Source: Omphalotus guepiniiformis (Eukaryota > Basidiomycota > Agaricomycetes > Agaricales > Omphalotaceae). Taken from it: DNA of 64,000 bases. The notes under the pieces are model-generated. The model was not told where the DNA came from, ran no database searches, and was given only the letters and a program-made list of their open reading frames with translations. The position numbers and the translations under genes were made by a program. The stretch lies in contig JAQOOI010000063.1 of assembly GCA_028554645.1 (NCBI GenBank), positions 744,001-808,000 of the forward strand, given 5' to 3'. Shown here piece by piece: positions 23,704 through 35,500 of this stretch (position 1 is its first letter; each line of letters starts with the position of its first letter).

Positions 23704-23891
23704 TGCGAGACAATTGATGTAAAGTAGCAATATACATATAAATATCACATCTGGCATGGTAAATTGCAGGCGCATATATTATATAGTTTCTCGCAGCAGC
23801 AGAATCTCGCGTTCGTTCGCGTTAAAGTGACCGGACCGGTAGCCGTCGATGAGGTTTCCCAGGAAGGCGCTTGGGCACTGCCATTTTGGCC

Positions 23892-26800
23892 ATGTACTTA
23901 TACCTGGGCAGTAACCCCAGAGTGCTCTATCTGGTTACTAGCTCTCATGACGAACGAATAGGCCGGCCAAGCAGAGCTCTTGTGTTTCGACCGAGCGAAA
24001 ATAATCCTAATCAAGCTGTTGTTGAATTCTTGCCAAAAGATCAAGTCAATCTTAGCAACGCCTCACGGCTTACGAATAGAGTCGTGCAAGGCTGTCTTGG
24101 CTTGATTTCTATCGAGAATGGTCTGCAGTTGAACGTCTTTCATCGTTGCCTTGCTCTGAAATTTGATAGACCTATTTCTTGCTGTGGTGAACAGCGCGAA
24201 AGAAATCGGGAATACGCGACCTTCGGCCACTACTCCTGAATCTGTCGCTCGCATACACGAAGTCTCTTTCTACTGCCTGACATCTTCAACATGGGACGAT
24301 GTATCCAATGGTGTCGATCCCCTGTCCACTTCCGAACCTCCTGATCGCGACAATTACACTTCTGGCACTCCACCGGTCTATGAGCACCCATGCTTGCCCT
24401 TGACGAGGATCCTATCTTCTGGCAACTTTTATTATGCAATAGAGTCACAGTGGGACCTGTCATCCAGACTCCCCCGTCGCCTGAGAAGAGACGAGAGATA
24501 CTTCAAGGACCTGGGGTCGTTTGACGACAGATTCGTATGGAACGAGTACATTGTCCGAAGCTTGCTTGATTTTCGGGAAAGACTTGAGCCCCAGGAACGC
24601 AGTGACTTTGATAGCTGCCATTTCGTCGTATGTGTCTCTGCCTTTATTTTCTACAATATTCTTACTTGAACATCAAGATCCTAGCCATACAAGGTTATGT
24701 GGGTGTCTTAACGATGGCATTGCCTGCCCCTCCCACTAATGGCGCACCAACCATTGCCACCCTCTCTCTGATCTCCCGGCTTGGCTGGAAACGCGCTGGA
24801 ACAAGATTCAATACTAGAGGTGTCGATGACGATGGAAATTGTGCCAATTTCGTTGAGGTTCGTCTACACACCTTTATGTTGCTATAGCCTATTCTCATTC
24901 CACACAGAGTGAGACGATATTTAGCACCGATCAACACTGTGTTAGCTATGTGCAACTTCGAGGCAGCGTCCCTTGTATGTTGCAACCGTCAATGAATACG
25001 TTGTATACAAATTCATCTTTTCTTCAGTGTTTTGGGAGCAACAAGGACTACAAACCTTCGGCCAACGCATACAGATTACGCGGCCGCACGCATCGCAACC
25101 TGCATTTGAAAGACATTTTGCACATGTAGTCGAAGAATATGGTGGAACTCACGCGATAAATTTACTGGGGTCAAAAGAAAACGAAGCCATCTTGTCGAGT
25201 GCATATGACCGTCAACTTCACATTGCACGCAGTGTATTTGGCGACAATCTCAGCATAACACACTTTGATTTCCATAATCAAGTCAGGATTGGCGGGCATG
25301 ATAGTGTCATAAGGGAGCTGAGACGTATTTATTGACATCTTTTGGCGAGCGTAGAACTCAATGTTTCTTCTGAGACGTATGGAACTCATAACTGATCATA
25401 TCGACCGTTTCGGCTTCACTATGTGTGACGCAGCTTCCGATGAACTTGTCACGGATCAGAGAGGCGTGTTTAGAACTAACTGCTTAGATTGGTGCGTGCA
25501 TGACAAGATTCTTCACAATTTTCATATTTTTAGTCAAAATCACAGCCTAGATCGGACCAACTTTGTACAGGATATCTTCTCTCGGACTACCTTAGAGCAA
25601 TATCTTCTACTAGTGCGCAGGGAATGGATCCAATCAAACACCTTGTGGTTCAACCATCGCGAGTTGTGGGCTGAAAATGGCGATGCCCTCTCTAAGATAT
25701 ACGCAGGCACTGGTGCCTTGAATACCAGTTTCACTCGTAGTGGAAAGCGTACTCTGGCCGGTTTGTGTCTGCGTCTGTGATTGTCATGCTCTGTTCATGA
25801 TTCTAATCAGGTGTAATCTCTGACGCCACGAAAAGCGTGTCACGAGCGTACATCAATAATTTTCAAGACAAAGGGAAACAGGTAGCGATTGACATGTTCT
25901 TGGTACGTTTTGTTTCAATCTGTCGCTCTCCCAAAATATTCAATAACAAGCATATCGTATCCTATCTTGTAGGGTAACATGAGCACTCAGAGACAAGTCA
26001 CAATATTCGACCCTATCCACGACTCTGTTCGCGGAGCTTTAGAGCGACGACTGTCCGAATACTCCCATACCAAGCAATGTGTCATCTTCGTAGGCACATG
26101 GAATTTGAATGGCCGGGTCAGTCATGCTGGTTCACGGACTGTACTCATTTCAAACCATGATTGTATAGCCCCCGTCAGAATCGCTTTTACCTTGGCTCTT
26201 CCCAAGAGATAGTAAGTCTCGCTTGCCAATCCAGTTATTTTCTGATCTTACTGGGGATCTTAGCCATTGAGGAGTAGGTATCCGTCTTACGTTCAGGTAC
26301 AGTTTGTGCTTAAGACCAATATAGTCCGGATATGTTTGTCCTTGGCTTTCAGGAGATCGTTCCACTGACTGCGCAACAAATCGTTCAAACCGACCCTGAA
26401 AAACGGTGAGGTTGATTCCCCGGTCCTCGGTGCTGTCTATTAATCGGATTATCGGGTGACTATCAAAACAACAGACGACTATGGGAAGCACAAATACTGG
26501 ACACACTCGAACGTCGACCAAACAAGAAATGTGGCTATGTTCTGCTCAGGAGCGAGCAGGTAGAGCGGTCAGCTGTTCGCAAACTCTGAATACGCCACTC
26601 ATATTCCTGTAGTTGGTAGGCACTGCCCTGCTTGTTCTTGTCAAAGCCGATTTAGCTCCAGTCATTCGGAACGTTGAGGCTACCACGCGCAAGGTCAGCC
26701 GTCCGTTCCTGTCCCTATCATCACTGATTCATGGAAGCATAGACCGGACTCAGAGGCATGTCCGGAAACAAAGGCGCTGTAGGTATCCGATTACAGTATC

Positions 26801-28095
26801 ACGACACCAATTTTTGCTTCCTCACAGCACATCTTGCTGCTGGACATTCGAACTTAGAGGAAAGAAACATTGACTACAGGACCATCGTAAACGGGTTGCA
26901 CTTCTTGAGAGGGAAGACAATCTCTAGCCATGAGTGAGTTAAATCTTATTTTTGATTCATCCTCAAATATTGAGATTGCCACAGGAATGTCATTTGGCTC
27001 GCCGACACAAATTATCGTATCGATCTTGACAATGACAGAGTCAGGGAGCTGATACAAGCTGACGACTTTGACGCCTTGATATCCGCCGACCAGGTGAACT
27101 TAATATGCCTTCTAAGTCTTGGTTTTCATTTAATCTGTGGCACGATCTTCTCCAGCTCAAACAAGTCATGGATTCAAGACTGGCGTTTGTTGGATATGAT
27201 GAAGGACCTCTTCTATTTCGACCGACATATCGATACGATCTGGGCACGGATAATTACGACACTAGCGAAAAGATGAGGATTCCAGCCTGGACTGGTCAGT
27301 GCTCGTTCATTGAACCGAGTTCTCCATTCAATCCTTATCGTCTCATTATACACAGATAGAATTCTTTATCGCGGTTCTCAGCTTGATTTGTCTGTATATT
27401 CCAGGGCTGAGCTCAAAGGCTCGGATCACAAACCAGGCAAGCATACACTTCTTCTCCGTTCGCGGACACACGATTGAGCTTCCGTATGTACAGTATTCGC
27501 CATATTTCGTGCGCATGTCCGTATCATAGACACCGTAAAGCGTGCCGCTTTGTCGCGTCTATTATTAGACAACGTCCTATCCACGGCGCCTGGAGAAAAT
27601 CTAGATGAAAAATTGGCGTCGTTGTCGCTACCAGAAGATTACGATTCCGGAGAACGTAAGTAAATCCTTTTCCTTTTAGTGGATGTCTCTGACTGTCAAT
27701 GCTCTATGTTCAGTTCCGCCCCCCAGCACAGATGAGATTGCATGGTGGGATGGCCCTGGTACGTTTTTCTCTCTCAAGATGAGCTTCAACGATGACGAAA
27801 CCAATTGTCAAACTCAATAGATATTCCAAACGGCGTTCTACCCCTGATATCCTTTAACCACACCCGCCCTCAGCATACACTAAATCCTTTCGACGAGGAT
27901 GATAGCACCGCAGACTCGTCTTTATCCGCTTCTCCTTCCTCATCAGACGAGGAACTCTACTCTCATGCATTGTCGTTGCCTACAGCAATGACCCCGGACA
28001 TAATCGCTTCCCTGTCTCCTGCGTCTGCGCCTGCTACTCGCAAGCCGCCTCCGCCTCCCCCGCGTAAGCCGACAATCAATGCTGGAGAGACATGA
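23892..28095 (+). CDS. Synaptojanin-type inositol polyphosphate 5-phosphatase (SAC + IPPc)
   Basis: Synaptojanins (yeast Inp51-53) remove phosphates from phosphoinositides at endocytic and actin sites. The N-terminal SAC domain begins [18 protein letters not shown] and its P-loop [13 protein letters not shown] is formed by splicing over the intron that starts after TTAGATTG. The IPPc domain holds [98 protein letters not shown] and [10 protein letters not shown]. The C-terminus is Ser-rich then Pro-rich ([12 protein letters not shown]), an SH3-ligand type. A 22-nt exon lies near 26277. At 25318-25380 the frame is broken by a 52-bp segment between 11-bp direct repeats. An ATG at 23871 is an alternative start. 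The gene converges with SF3A3. Confidence 0.92.
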
Positions 28096-28401
28096 GAACC
28101 TAAACCTCTAGCCATCGAGTCCTACCATTTATTTTTTGTGTCATACTTCTGTTCTGGACCACTATTGCAATTGTCACTGTACGAGCATATTCATATAATC
28201 GCTTAATGTGTTGTCATAACATAGACAACATGTGCCATTGCTCATAGACCAACAATGTTCGAGCCATAACTCATGAAAAACCAAGCATTCATCGCAAGGA
28301 CAAACGTTGACGTTAGCGAAACAGGAGCAATATAGCTGAATTCTACGAATTCCAAGAATTAGTACCAACAGCAATGAAATACATCGACTTCGCCACACAG
28401 A
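28096..28401. other. Intergenic, tail-to-tail
   Basis: About 300 bp between converging genes. The SF3A3 frame stays open past its TGA through most of this stretch (see findings), but it is treated as 3' untranslated sequence. Confidence 0.6.
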
Positions 28402-30259
28402 TCAGATAATACCCTGTTTCTTTAGATCCTCGTATGTCTTCCTATTGTACACGTTCCCTTCGTCATCCTCAAGCTCCTCCATCGTCTCCTGCTCAAACAC
28501 CTCATGACGTCCTTCTTGTTTGAGTTTTTCCGCGACTACAAGATGAAGAAAGAGGGTCAAATTGTGAGGCACCGGGACGTATACAGTAAGAGACTTACGA
28601 GCGAGGGCATCCTCAATTTTTGTTATTTCATGGAAATGCTTAGTGTTCGGCAGTCCCAACGCGCGCATTCCGAATGCATGCCGAGATTCTTGGAAGTGAC
28701 GGTCAAAATTTTTCCTATGAAAGATTGAGCTTTCAGAGGGCAGTGGCAAAGCCTAAGAACTTACCTCCCCATATACACATGGTCTGAGCAAATCTCACAT
28801 CTATACTCTACGCCGAGCCCGTGTAACTTGTACAGCCAATATGGAATAGGTTTGCCATCCCATCCTAGAGGCAATTTCAGTGGATTGTAAATTCTCTCTT
28901 CTTCCTCTTCCTCCTCTTCGCCCTCTCCTTCCTCGCCTTTCGAGCCATTCTTGGCCGTGGCAGTTGGCTTGGGACCAGATTGTTGCTCAAGCAGTTCTTG
29001 CTCACGTTCCCGGGCAGTAAGCGAGAAACGGCGCTCGACGTTGGACTTCGTGTCATTGAGAATGGGGATGAGAGGAACTAGGAGGGCGGTGGTAAGTTCG
29101 GTGTACAGTGCGGAATTGTGAAGGCGGCTCTTCAGTGAGCTGTTTTGTGCCGTAGTAGAAGCGGGAGTTGTTGATGTCGGAGTGCCGTTGGGGTTGGCGG
29201 GTGCTGCGTTCGCGCCGCCCTCAGCTTGTTTCGCGGCAGCCTTGACATGCTTCTTGGAGGTGAGATGGGCATCGTAAACGGTTTGCTTAGAATAATGTTT
29301 CTGACCTGTCACAATTTCATTATACACGGACAATTGAGATAGGTAATTTAAATACAACGCACATGCTGAACACCATATACCGCCACCATTAACAACACCG
29401 TTTCCGTTGACCTTCAATGTCGATTCTTCCCAATCTTTTACCTCCCCTGCCTCCCAGCGTTTCTCGAAATCCGCTGAAACTTCTCGTTGCTGCAAGTCGA
29501 CGTCTACGAGGGGTTGCGTCCTTCGGGTAAACGACAATATATATGCATGAAGGTTTTTTATATATCTGGATTATACGCGTGAAGATGCTAACAAATAGAA
29601 TAAAGAGCAACATACGTCTCGTAATCCTTTGTGTATCTTGTCTCCTTGGTCAACTCTCGGTGAATGGGACCATTCTGAGCATCAATGAGCAGGTCAAGAT
29701 ATTGCAGATATCCTGGTCGTTTTCCAATGTTCTTCAGGTTATTGTATGCGGTGTGATTCGCGTACAGGTCAGTGTATTTGCCGTATGCTTCTTCTCCAGA
29801 GAAAAGAAGCGCTACAGCTGCAAAAGACATTACTCGGTTGGTCCCAGAGAAAGCTTTTGACTACTTACGATCTTCTTCCTCATTGTCTTCGCCGTCCTGA
29901 TTAGGTTCCTCCAAAAGAGCAGCCAGTTCAAGATCAAAGCCTCCTGCGACAGAATCAGGATACTTGTTGTGGTGCTCTTGTATTTTAACCAACCGCGAAT
30001 AAAATTCGGACAAGTCGTTCTGTTGAGCGGGAGCTGAGATTGCATTTATTTCGGCATTTCGAGCATCGTTGTCTTCGTAGAGGTTGTTGAGAGTGTTCAC
30101 CCGAGAGGATATTCGGTCAAGAATTTGAGAGGCACGGTGTTCGCTTTGGAGGTTGGACTCGTGTGAAGAAGAATTCCTAGACAAAAGAGTGTAGAGAGCC
30201 CTTTCGAAACGTTCAATCTCTTCGTGACTCTGGCGCTGGACTTCAATTATTGAATCCAT
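28402..30259 (-). CDS. SF3A3: Splicing factor 3A subunit 3 (SF3A3/Prp9)
   Basis: SF3A3 is part of the U2 snRNP and helps select the branch point. The protein starts MDSIIEVQRQSHEEIERFER. The N-terminal helical part includes FYSRLVKIQEHHNKYPD, VALLFSGEEAYGKYTDLYAN and GYLQYLDLLIDAQNGPIHRE. Then come RTQPLVDVDLQQREVSADFE and the first zinc finger, WCSACQKHYSKQTVYDAH, which is only correct when the 57-nt intron 29306-29362 is removed. A Glu-rich acidic run precedes the C-terminal matrin-type finger YRCEICSDHVYMGRKNFDRH, with FQESRHAFGMRALGLPNTKH after it. The stop is at 28402-28404. It is head-to-head with the FAL1-type helicase, 105 bp between start codons. Confidence 0.95.
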
Positions 30260-30364
30260 CGAAGAAATTGAAGGAAAAGGAATCACAGAATTTGAAAAGA
30301 CTTGGTATCAGTCTTGACGGGAATTTGAAACTCCGACACTCTTCAACAACTTTCTCCTTCAAAA

Positions 30365-32000
30365 ATGTCAGGAATCAATTCTGGGGACGATGCAAGTATC
30401 TCGTTCGTCGTGTGTCCTTCATTTCTCTGATTCATATATCTAGAAACTTGTCTTTGAATCATCAGAGGCTGTCTCTGTTGTCTCGACTTTCGACGACCTT
30501 GGCCTCAAGGAAGATCTCCTTCGCGGCATATACGCGTACAGCATGTGTCCCTTTTCTTCTCTTAGAAACTAACATCTCATTATTTTGTAGACTTTGAAAA
30601 GCCTTCAGCCATCCAGCAAAGAGCTATTCTACCTATAACGCAAGGTCGCGATGTCATTGCCCAAGCGCAGTCCGGAACTGGTAAAACAGCGACCTTCTCC
30701 ATATCAATCCTCCAATCCATCGACGTTACTGTGCGCGAGACACAAGCACTAGTCCTTTCCCCAACTCGTGAACTTGCAACCCAAATTCAATCCGTTGTGC
30801 TCGCCCTTGGCGATTACATGAATGTACAATGCCATGCCTGCATTGGTGGTACCTCTATTGGCGAGGACATTCGCAAGCTCGAGTACGGCCAACATGTCGT
30901 CTCTGGTACACCTGGACGAGTATTTGATATGATCCGGCGACGGAGTCTTCGCACGAGGAATATAAAGATGCTTGTATTGGACGAGGCAGACGAGCTCTTG
31001 AACAAGGGTTTCAAGGAGCAGATTTATGACGTGTACCGGTATCTTCCTCCTGCAACACAGGTTGTGGTGCTCAGCGCTACCTTACCGTATGATGTGCTGG
31101 AGATGACGACTAAATTCATGACGGACCCCATCCGAATCCTCGTCAAGCGTGACGAGTTGACACTGGAAGGAATCAAGCAGTTTTTCGTGGCTGTAGAAAA
31201 GGAGGACTGGAAATTCGATACCCTCTGTGATCTGTACGACACACTCACTATAACACAAGCCGTCATCTTCTGCAATACACGTCGAAAGGTACGCGTGATC
31301 TTCATTTTTCTTTGCAGCTAGGCTCATCTACTGCATCAGGTGGACTGGCTGACAGAAAAGATGCGGGCATCCAACTTCACCGTGTCATCAATGCATGGCG
31401 AGATGGTGCAAAAGGAGCGCGACGCTATCATGGCAGAGTTCCGTGGCGGAACATCGTCAGTGACTCGATCCTTTGCTTTCGGAATCTGACTAGTAATGCT
31501 TCTTCTTTCACCTTGCAGGCGAGTTCTCATCACAACGGACGTCTGGGCTCGGGGTATTGATGTTCAGCAAGTTTCGCTTGTCATCAACTACGATCTTCCG
31601 GCGTACGTCGCCACTTCGCTGTGTTTGCACTGTCTTATTGACTGATCCCTTCTCAATAGAAACCGTGAGAATTATATCCACAGGATTGGTCGTTCGGGCC
31701 GTTTCGGACGTAAGGGTGTGGCTATCAACGTACGTTTAGATTGCACATCTAGAGTATTCCAGATAATTAAATCTTACTTTGAACTAGTTCGTGACTGTAG
31801 ATGACGTTCGGATCCTTCGTGACATTGGTACGGTTATTTATCTTCCCTTTCATAGTGCTGCAATTGAATGTATTGCCCCTCTTTAGAGCTCTACTACAGC
31901 ACCCAAATTGTACGCACCAACCTCCTTTTTAAGTACTTTCTCCCGATTACTGACTGTGGCGCAGGATGAAATGCCGGTAAATGCCGCAGAACTCATCTAG
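30365..32000 (+). CDS. FAL1: DEAD-box RNA helicase eIF4A3/FAL1
   Basis: eIF4A3 is the RNA clamp of the exon junction complex and, as yeast Fal1, acts in 18S rRNA processing. The first exons are short (30365-30395, 30444-30540). Motifs follow in order: Q motif in [24 protein letters not shown] (Walker A), [28 protein letters not shown] (DEAD), [39 protein letters not shown], and [19 protein letters not shown]. The C-terminus is [19 protein letters not shown], close to human eIF4A3, which separates it from translation eIF4A. The intron at 30541-30590 begins with GC, not GT. No frameshift is seen. It shares a short divergent promoter with SF3A3. Confidence 0.95.
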
Positions 32001-32339
32001 GTTCAACGAACTCAGCGTCCACCCGCACCCGTTTGCTCTCGTCATGTGGAAATTGGTTTCTGCTCGATTCTCTACCCTCGATTCTCCAATTTCTTTCTTA
32101 CGCTGCCTTTGTAGTTTATTCCTAACGTACATCCATGTATGATGTTCAATCACACTTCAGTTTCTTGGAGTTTAATCCTCGGTCAAAGCTACCTCTATAT
32201 TGAAGCCAAAGATAGTCGGTCGTTCTCATATTGCGCGCAAGACGGAAATTCTAAATTCATCGAGGGTCAGTTCAGCTATCTGCTGTGCTGCATCGTGACG
32301 TGCATCGTCCTGGAATATTGCATTGCTTATATGACGGTA

Positions 32340-32530
32340 TTACCGGGTCTATGGATGATAGATACTCCGTTTCACTCGCGCACGAAGAAGCCGTTTTCAA
32401 GCTCAACCATATATATTGTGTAGGCATGAGTGCATCGGACGTGCTTCCAATTGCACGTACCTTGACCCATGACATGGTAGACGCACCAACCAAGCCAATC
32501 CTGGGAGTCCCTTTGCCTCGCACTTTGCGG
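32340..32530 (+). mobile_element. Degraded Ty1/copia pol remnant (RNase H C-terminus)
   Basis: The plus strand holds two copia RNase H hallmarks in the right order and spacing but in different frames: DTPFHSRTKK near 32362-32390 (family: NPVFHARTKHI) and THDMVDAPTKPI near 32462-32500 (family: TEDMVADALTKPL). The gap of about 28 codons between them matches full copia elements. At least one frameshift and a stop separate them, so this is a relic in the region just after FAL1. Upstream RNase H, reverse transcriptase and LTRs were not recognised. Confidence 0.55.
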
Positions 32531-35500
32531 GTTGGACGACTTTGGACAGGCTTCGCGCTTATAGCTCCAATGAAGATGAATTAATTCGCAGTATTATTCA
32601 GATCGATGCAAAGTGATGAAGTCGCCAAATTGAGCAGGTGTATATCACGGTCAGAGACAGCTGCGCTCAGTGACGATTATAGATCCCGGAGCTCTTGGTA
32701 TGGAGCGGCACCTAGTCGAAATATGAGCCCGAGAACGTTGAGATTCAATACATGAGTTGAGCCGCTTTCCCTCATTTCCTGTCGAGAAACTGAACCAGAG
32801 ACCTTGGCGGTTCGGGAGATATTGGTCCCTTGGTTACTGGGGTGGTTCATTTTGTTTCCAGCTTCGATGGAGGCGCCTTTGCTGCATCGAGCTAGTGCGC
32901 TACCTCTAAACTCCTTCTCGAAGGTATATGTTATAGCCTCCGGCAAGCATCACTACCACCGATTGGTCAAAGGAATCGCTCCGACCAGCTCCAAGATTCG
33001 GAAGGTGTTTGTCAGCCTACACTCATGATTGAAGCTGATCATGTTGACTGGGCCTCCGTAAATAGTGCTCCCAACCTCCTAAGTATCGTCATTCCAGCAA
33101 GTGTGATGGAACCGATGGAAGCTGATTGGACCTCGAGTGGACGATAGTCGGATGTAACGAATCAGGCTGCAAAATTTCCGACAACTCGCAAGGTTTGAAA
33201 CTCCTAAAGTAATTCCTGTTTGACGTCGAAGCATAATAGGGCGGAGTATGAGCCACTCCTGTTGGGCACGGAGCTGGATGAATAAAGGTATGACTTCCCT
33301 AAGCTTGATGTTCAGAATCACGAGGGAAATCGTGAAAAGGGTCGGCAATAATCGATGCTGAGTGTGCTGTAACAGTTCATAGTACGCCAGGCTGCGATCG
33401 TAGTGCGCCCACAAATAGCCACTACAGCCCACCTAATAGGCATTTCCACAAATACCTTTCTAGGCTTGGATTAAACAAGAAACGACATTTGGGAGACTAC
33501 GTTTGAGATCACAAACACAGAACGGGAAGTCGGGAACTTAAAGTAGTGCCAGCGGTAAGTTAGGCTCTTCACAGTTATTTCAACAGTTATAGGACATACT
33601 GTTTGAGGATATCTTCCTGATCGGTCCACATAACAGTCAGCAGAATGTGACATGTAATAGAAGACTCGGAGAGCCGTATAAAGTGGAAGCTATTGGCCTT
33701 GTGGCGTGGTAAGATCATCAAGCCCGGATCCTCGAGATTATTGGACACTGTAAGAGTACATATGTACTTTGTTTACATGTTTACATTAATGTTATTCGTC
33801 TACGCCTACTAGAGACTAAGGTAGATGTACGACCTCGACGAACCCAACTGTGATGTAAGTAATAAATGTATCGTAGAATGCCAGACTTTGCTGGTTCAAT
33901 CAGTACTTACGAAGACGTGAAGGCCAGAAGTGCTGGGCAGGATACGAGTAACTTGAAAGGGGCCACCGGTGTATGCGGTAAAGCTGCCCTCATTCGAATT
34001 TCAGAGTATCCAGCCTGCAACGATCCTGCCCCAAAGCAGCTCAAAACGCATCACATCTGCTGGTGATTCAAGTGATAGTACATACAACCACAACCATTCA
34101 GACCGATCGAACATTCCTCAGTCAATGACCAGCTGTTGTTCATATACGCCACAGGGTCCAAAGTTCTTGTACAAGATGGCAAGTCTATCACCTACTGCGG
34201 ATTAAGACGGTGATAGAACATCGACAAGAAGATAACGCAGACATAGCGCGTTGCTTGCAAAGATCAGACTTGATTAGTAGGCGGTAGTCATATTATCATG
34301 TGCTCGTGACCTTGATACGACCCGCCGCGCTCTCTATAGACCAGCCATTTTGGCAAGAGACAACCAGGTGGTATTGAATAGATGAAATTTGGCCAAAAAT
34401 TTGTATTTTGAAGACATAATACGTTCTTCCGAATGAAATAGAAAGCCTTTTACACTTTTACACAAATACCCGGGCCCGTATAACGAATAGGAGCAAGAAG
34501 CGAGGCAGTGGAGCTCATCCTCACTTGCCAATATTGTTACTGGCAAAGGGTGAATTGGAGATTGGGTAGTGTAGCAGTGAGGCAGAAGTTCGAAGTTGGC
34601 TTACGATGATATCTGATAATAGATTCAAGTCATCTTCCGAAAGTCATCTTCCGGACTCCGGACTCCGGAATATGACGTAGGCTTGATAGACCGTAAAGTT
34701 CCTCTGAACATCCGTGTCGAGGTTGGGAAAGGTCAAACATGTGCAAGGCGACTCAACTGAGTACAGATTGAAACCTGAGAACTACTAGAATTCAACAAGA
34801 ATTCCCACTAATCTCTTGTAAGGAAATTCATAGGTCTGATCGTAGCATTGGCAAGTCTATGTCGTGGACACTCAAGGAGATGAGAAACGACGGAAATGAC
34901 AAAGTATCGTCGATGGATCATGGCGTTCAAGTGACCCGGGTGATATCATCGAAGCAAAAAGGTGATTAACAGCGATGCAGGCTGAGGGTCGTTCAGCTGA
35001 GTTACATCGAAGCAAGGTCTCTCCACGACTGACCTCGCTGGAAAACGTATGGTGTGGCGCGTAATTACTCGAGTATCGACTCGGAGGTATAGAGTCCTAC
35101 TTTTGAACCAGATTACATGAGAGTGAGGAACCAGATACGAAGGACCAACAAACTATTTCAAGCAGACTTTCTGCCTCGTTTTATTCCAATTCGATGAAAC
35201 AACGGTGGCAGTAAGAGCCTCCGATTGATGCCAGATGTGAACAGGAGGCCAAGGAACATTCTGCACGGGATTAGAAAAGGATAGGAAGTTATTGAATTTC
35301 TCATATACGATCAGGATGATGGTATTACATACATGATCTGCAAGATTTTATCTTGAGGCGACCGCTGAAATATCAACACGTTCAAGTTGGAGCTCAAAAG
35401 ACACTCATTAATGGGACAATTCAGTAGAATCATCGTCTTGAGCGCTAGTAGGAAGCCAGTGAATGATGGGCCGGTGAATTTGCTTGAATATTGGAAATAT

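Noticed and set aside
32272..32523. Minus-strand SSCASETEYLSS, resembling the copia RNase H SSxEAEY motif
   Set aside because: It is antisense to the FHSRTK motif; the plus strand has two motifs in the right order and spacing, so the minus-strand match is taken as chance.
33880..33905. GGTTCAATC resembling a tRNA B-box
   Set aside because: No A-box, acceptor stem or clover-leaf could be formed around it.
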